A DNA stretch of 64,000 nt, taken from positions 372,001 to 436,000 of the forward strand of contig JACKJT010000001.1 in NCBI GenBank assembly GCA_020637795.1, written 5' to 3'. This DNA is from Hoeflea sp. (GTDB taxonomy: Bacteria; Pseudomonadota; Alphaproteobacteria; Rhizobiales; Rhizobiaceae). Made by a program: the position numbers and the translations under genes. Positions 60,518 through 64,000 of the stretch are shown piece after piece; within the stretch, counting starts at the first letter, position 1; each line of letters opens with the position of its first letter. The notes beneath the pieces were generated by a model. The model saw only the letters and a program-made list of their open reading frames with translations. It made no database searches and was not told the origin of the DNA.

Positions 60518-60682
60518 TCAGCGGCCGCGCGCGGTGTCGGTTCTGGCTGCCGGCTCACCTTTCCGGCTCGACGGGACCGGGCTGTGATTGCCGCGGAATG
60601 ACCACGGACTGCGCACCGGCCTGGCGGGCGGTGCGGGCAGCCGCGTGGCTTCGAACATGGCGTTGGCGATCAGGTTGAACAT
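60518..60682 (-). CDS. 54-residue hypothetical protein
   Basis: A short open frame with a good Shine-Dalgarno (CAGGAGAGAGCC before the ATG at 60682). The product reads MFNLIANAMFEATRLPAP, then a Pro/Arg/Ser-rich tail, ending at TGA 60520-60518. No family recognised. It is divergent from a LysR gene and shares the inverted-repeat promoter region with it. The amphipathic start could be real, but the tail is low-complexity, so translation is uncertain. Confidence 0.45.
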   Translation of the reverse strand: MFNLIANAMFEATRLPAPPARPVRSPWSFRGNHSPVPSSRKGEPAARTDTARGR

Positions 60683-60756
60683 GGCTCTCTCCTGCTGCTT
60701 GTGTTGCGATGGAAGAAGCCTACGCCCGCAACTTGAATGAGAGAAACGAATTAAAT

Positions 60757-60790
60757 TGCTTCTTATGATGAGCTTTCCTAATAAGAAGCA
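60757..60790. promoter_or_regulatory. 10-bp inverted repeat overlapping the LysR start codon
   Basis: TGCTTCTTAT (60757-60766) and ATAAGAAGCA (60781-60790) are perfect inverted copies separated by 14 bp. The right arm ends on the A of the LysR ATG, so a regulator bound here would block its own translation start region. Its size and symmetry fit a LysR-type autoregulatory and divergent-activator site. Confidence 0.6.
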
Positions 60791-61662
60791 TGCAACGTGA
60801 TCTCGAAATAGACCTTCTGCGCTCGTTTGTGGCGATTGCCGCGCACCGCAATTTCACCCGCGCGGCCGAAGCCATCGGGCGCACGCAATCCGCTGTCAGC
60901 CTGCAGCTCAAGCGGCTCGAGGAGATCGCCGGCGAGCGGCTGTTCGAGCGCAGCCGCAACGGCGTCGACATCACACCGCCCGGCGAGGCGCTGCTCGTCT
61001 ATGCCAACCGGATCCTCTCGGCCAACGAGGCAGCACTCGCGCATATGCGCCGGCCGGAAGCCGAAGGGCTGATCCGCTTCGGCGCGCCCGACGATTATGC
61101 GAGCTACCTGCTGGCGCCGATCCTGGCGGCGTTTTCTGCCGAATACCCGCTGATCGAGTTCGAACTCGCCTGCGAAAGCTCGATCGACCTGTTGCCGATG
61201 CTCAGGCGCGGAGAGATCGACATCCTGCTTGCCACCCACAGTTCGGACCAGGTCAAGGGCCGGATCGCGCGCTATGAATCGCTGCACTGGGTGGCCGCCC
61301 CCGACTATCTCGACGACCCGGAGCGGCGGCTGAAACTGGCGCTGTTCCCGAATGGCTGCGCCGTGCGCAAGGCCGGGCTCGAGGCGCTCGAAAAGATCGA
61401 ACGCCCCTGGCGCATCGCCTGCTCCACCCGCAGCGTCGACCTGATCGAGCAGACCCTGCTCAACGGCTCGGCAGTCTCGGTGATGGAAGCCTCGATCATC
61501 CCCGAGACCTTGCGCATCCTCGACGGCCAGCAAGGCTTCCCGCCCCTGCCGGAAATCGCCATGAGCGTGCACTACCACAAGGCCGCCTGCGGGCCGCATG
61601 TGGGGATTTTTGCGGACTATCTGGTGGGAGAGTTGGGGAGGGTAAGGGACGCCAGGGCGTAG
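60790..61662 (+). CDS. LysR-family transcriptional regulator
   Basis: A 290-residue regulator: MQRDLEIDLLRSFVAIAAHRNFTRAAEAIGRTQSAVSLQLKRLEEIAGERLFERSRNGVDITPPG, split by normal helices, is the LysR winged helix, followed by a substrate-binding effector domain (GAPDDYASYLLAPILAAFSAEYPLIEFEL). It is divergent from a 54-residue mini-gene and its start lies in a large inverted repeat. The stop is 9 bp from the stop of the convergent uvrD gene. Confidence 0.9.
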   Translation: MQRDLEIDLLRSFVAIAAHRNFTRAAEAIGRTQSAVSLQLKRLEEIAGERLFERSRNGVDITPPGEALLVYANRILSANEAALAHMRRPEAEGLIRFGAPDDYASYLLAPILAAFSAEYPLIEFELACESSIDLLPMLRRGEIDILLATHSSDQVKGRIARYESLHWVAAPDYLDDPERRLKLALFPNGCAVRKAGLEALEKIERPWRIACSTRSVDLIEQTLLNGSAVSVMEASIIPETLRILDGQQGFPPLPEIAMSVHYHKAACGPHVGIFADYLVGELGRVRDARA

Positions 61663-61671
61663 CAGCCCGCC

Positions 61672-64000
61672 CTACCCCACCCTTTCCACGAACCCGTCCA
61701 ACACCCGCTTCTGCCCGGCCTTGTCGAAATCGATGGTGAGCTTGTTGCCGTCGATCGAGGCGATGTTTCCGTTGCCGAACTTGAGGTGGAAGACGCGGTC
61801 GCCGACCGAGTAGGCGGACGTGGTGCCGGTGGATTTGGCGACGAGTTCGCCTTCGATGGTGGAGCCGCGCGGGCCAGACTCTCCATAAGCAATGCGTTCC
61901 ACCGCGTGGCCTGAGCGGGTGCCCCAGTTGTCGCGGGCGGCGTCGGTCTTGTTGGCCTGGGCGCGTTTCCAGCCGGGCGTGTTGTAGTTGCCGGCAAAGG
62001 GCTCGGCCTTGTCGAAGCGCGAAGCGCCGTAGGGGCCGCCGGAATGGCCCGAAGCGCCGAAGCGCCCGCCGCGGCCATAGCCGCCGAAGCCCGTGTCCAT
62101 TTCGGCCACCTCGACATGGGCCTCGGGCAGTTCGTCGAGAAAGCGCGAGGGCAGCGTCGATTGCCACAGGCCGTGAATGCGACGGTTGGAGACAAACCAG
62201 ATGTGGCAATGGCGCTTGGCGCGGGTGAGGCCGACATAGGCGAGCCGGCGCTCTTCCTCCAAGCCCGAGCGGCCGCCCTCGTCGAGTGCGCGCTGGTGCG
62301 GGAACAGGCCCTCCTCCCAACCGGGCAGGAACACGGTCTCGAACTCTAGCCCCTTGGCCGAGTGCAGCGTCATGATCGAGACGGCGTCGAGATCGGGGTT
62401 GTTGTCAGTGTCCATGACCAGCGCCACATGCTCGAGGAAAGCGCGCATGGATTCGAAACCGGAGATGGTCTCGACCAGTTCCTTCAGGTTTTCGAGCCGG
62501 GTCGGCGCGTCGGCCGAGCGGTCGTTCTGCCACATCTCGGTGTAGCCGGATTCCTCCAAAATGGTCTCGGCCAACTCGTGGCCGGGCGTATTTTCCATCA
62601 TGCCCTGCCAGCGCGTGAACATCTCGACCACGTCGGTCAGCGACTTGCGCGGCTTGGGTTTCAATTCATCGGTGAGGATAAGGTCTCGCGCTGCGGCCAA
62701 CATGGGCACGCCGCGGGCGCGGGCGACATCGTGGACCTGGCGCACCGCCGCCTCGCCCAAGCCCCGTTTCGGGACATTGACGATGCGCTCGAAGGCAAGA
62801 TCGTCGGCGGGCTGGCTGACGACGCGGAAATAGGCCATCGCATCGCGGATTTCCTGGCGTTCGTAGAAGCGCGGGCCGCCGATGACGCGGTAATTGAGCC
62901 CCAGCGTGACGAAGCGCTCTTCGAACTCGCGCATCTGGAACGAGGCGCGGACGAGGATCGCCATGTTGTTGAGCGCCCGGCCCTTGATCTGCGCCTGCTC
63001 GATCTCCTCGCCGATGGCGCGGGCTTCTTCCTCGGAATCCCAGGCAGCATGCACGTGCACCCGCTCGTGCTCGGGATCGGACTGCTCGGTGAACAGGGTC
63101 TTGCCGAGCCGGCCCTCATTGTGGGCGATCAGGTGGCCGGCAGCGCCGAGGATATGTTCGGTCGAGCGGTAGTTGCGCTCGAGCCGGATGACCTTCGCGC
63201 CGGGGAAATCCTTTTCGAAGCGCAGGATGTTTTCCACTTCCGCGCCGCGCCAGCCATAGATCGACTGGTCGTCATCGCCGACGCAGCAGATGTTGGGGCG
63301 CTCGCCGGCGGGCCGCTGGGCCAGCAGCCTGAGCCACATGTACTGCGCGGTGTTGGTGTCCTGGTACTCATCGACCAGGATGAAGCGGAATTTCTGCTGG
63401 TATTCCTTGAGCACATCCGGATTGGCGCGGAACATGCGGATCGGCAGGCAGAGCAGATCGCCGAAATCGACCGCGTTCAGGGTCTGCAGACGCTCCTGGT
63501 AGGCCTGGTAGAGCGCCCTGCCCTTGCCGTTGGCAAAGCCGCGGCTGTCGCCTTCGGGGATGTCGGCGGGGCCGTAGCCCTTGTTCTTCCAGCCGTCGAT
63601 CAGGTTCGAAAACTGCCGCGCCGGCCAGCGCTTGTCGTCGATGCCTTCCGCCTGGATCAGCTGCTTGCAGAGCCGGATGACGTCGTCGGTGTCCAGAATG
63701 GTGAAATCGGAGCGCAGGTTTGCCAGTTCCGCATGGCGGCGGAGCAGCTTGACGCCGATCGAGTGGAAGGTGCCGAGCCAGGGCATTCCCTCGACCGCGC
63801 CGCCGACAAGCACGCCGATGCGCTCCTTCATCTCGCGCGCCGCCTTGTTGGTAAACGTCACCGACAGGATCTGCGAGGGATAGGCGAGCCCCAGATTGAG
63901 GATATGGGCGATGCGGGTGGTCAGAACCCTTGTCTTGCCGGTGCCGGCGCCGGCCAGTACCAGCACCGGACCTTCGATGCTTTCCACCGCATCGGCCTGC
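61672..64000 (-). CDS. uvrD: UvrD/PcrA-type DNA helicase, N-terminus beyond the window
   Basis: Superfamily 1A repair helicase. The open frame continues past base 64000 in frame (QADAVESIEGPVLVLAGAGTGKTR), so the first part of the protein is missing; about 776 residues are seen. Walker A is AGAGTGKTR, motif Ia ILSVTFTNKAAREM, motif II FILVDEYQDTN, motif III CCVGDDDQSIYGWRGAE, motif IV RLERNYRSTEHIL, motif V LHSAKGLEFETVFLPG and motif VI AYVGLTRAKR. The C-terminus is a Tudor-like domain (SVGDRVFHLKFGNGNIASIDGNKL). Acts in nucleotide excision and mismatch repair. Confidence 0.95.
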   Translation of the reverse strand, partial: QADAVESIEGPVLVLAGAGTGKTRVLTTRIAHILNLGLAYPSQILSVTFTNKAAREMKERIGVLVGGAVEGMPWLGTFHSIGVKLLRRHAELANLRSDFTILDTDDVIRLCKQLIQAEGIDDKRWPARQFSNLIDGWKNKGYGPADIPEGDSRGFANGKGRALYQAYQERLQTLNAVDFGDLLCLPIRMFRANPDVLKEYQQKFRFILVDEYQDTNTAQYMWLRLLAQRPAGERPNICCVGDDDQSIYGWRGAEVENILRFEKDFPGAKVIRLERNYRSTEHILGAAGHLIAHNEGRLGKTLFTEQSDPEHERVHVHAAWDSEEEARAIGEEIEQAQIKGRALNNMAILVRASFQMREFEERFVTLGLNYRVIGGPRFYERQEIRDAMAYFRVVSQPADDLAFERIVNVPKRGLGEAAVRQVHDVARARGVPMLAAARDLILTDELKPKPRKSLTDVVEMFTRWQGMMENTPGHELAETILEESGYTEMWQNDRSADAPTRLENLKELVETISGFESMRAFLEHVALVMDTDNNPDLDAVSIMTLHSAKGLEFETVFLPGWEEGLFPHQRALDEGGRSGLEEERRLAYVGLTRAKRHCHIWFVSNRRIHGLWQSTLPSRFLDELPEAHVEVAEMDTGFGGYGRGGRFGASGHSGGPYGASRFDKAEPFAGNYNTPGWKRAQANKTDAARDNWGTRSGHAVERIAYGESGPRGSTIEGELVAKSTGTTSAYSVGDRVFHLKFGNGNIASIDGNKLTIDFDKAGQKRVLDGFVERVG

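Overview
The window is a GC-rich chromosomal segment of an alphaproteobacterium, most likely of the Rhizobiales (Hyphomicrobiales). The main evidence is the gene order thyA-folA-hflK-hflC-DUF2065-degP followed by serB/miaA and ilvIH, a circularly permuted two-piece tmRNA gene beside an alpha-type sspB, DUF4169 and RHH small proteins, and SspB, AsmA and MarC homologues of rhizobial type. A Hoeflea- or Phyllobacteriaceae-like bacterium is my best guess. The genus is not proven by the sequence.

Layout. 1-8.6 kb: the 5' part of ilvC, a TetR regulator with a palindromic operator, a DUF1007/NicO metal-transport pair, MarC, a lipoprotein, a Tat-exported L,D-transpeptidase, an HxlR/QorB-like divergent redox pair and pdxJ. 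8.8-17.6 kb: accessory material with a complete IS5-family element (934 bp, 3-bp target duplication), a GAF-PAS-GGDEF diguanylate cyclase, an alkane monooxygenase (AlkB), a broken chemoreceptor tail, a globin-coupled chemoreceptor, DNA-3-methyladenine glycosylase I, a DUF5765 membrane protein and a spermidine-synthase-like protein. 18-24 kb: a TorF-like porin, a hemerythrin gene translationally coupled to an unlisted 46-residue Cys-rich mini-protein, LysR, a RecD-like helicase, an Rrf2/NsrR-type regulator divergent from a 52-residue membrane peptide plus group III truncated globin, and a TIG-domain membrane protein. 24-28 kb: a cobalt-type nitrile hydratase operon (alpha, beta, activator) behind two tandem LysE exporters, then an aldo/keto reductase.

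28-43.6 kb is conserved core: ilvI-ilvH behind a leader-peptide attenuator, a HerA-type ATPase, a diguanylate cyclase, miaA and serB sharing a CATG start, a GNAT acetyltransferase, a B12-binding radical SAM enzyme, degP, DUF2065, hflC, hflK, folA and thyA. 43.8-52.7 kb holds a BNR-repeat protein, DUF2853, the permuted ssrA next to sspB (tag and adaptor for ClpXP), DUF4169, an RHH protein, a giant AsmA-like protein with an unusual start, and a D-lactate/glycolate dehydrogenase-like flavoprotein. 52.8-64 kb holds a thioesterase, a CLC channel, small membrane proteins, a third diguanylate cyclase, a PepSY/DUF2946-like pair, an orphan Flp pilin, a beta-trefoil/META protein, a LysR gene with an operator overlapping its start codon, and the bulk of uvrD/pcrA running off the right edge.

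The less ordinary material is concentrated in 9-27 kb, where several O2/NO-binding proteins (AlkB, globin-coupled receptor, hemerythrin, truncated globin with an Fe-S-type regulator) lie close together. No CRISPR array, prophage or tRNA gene was seen.
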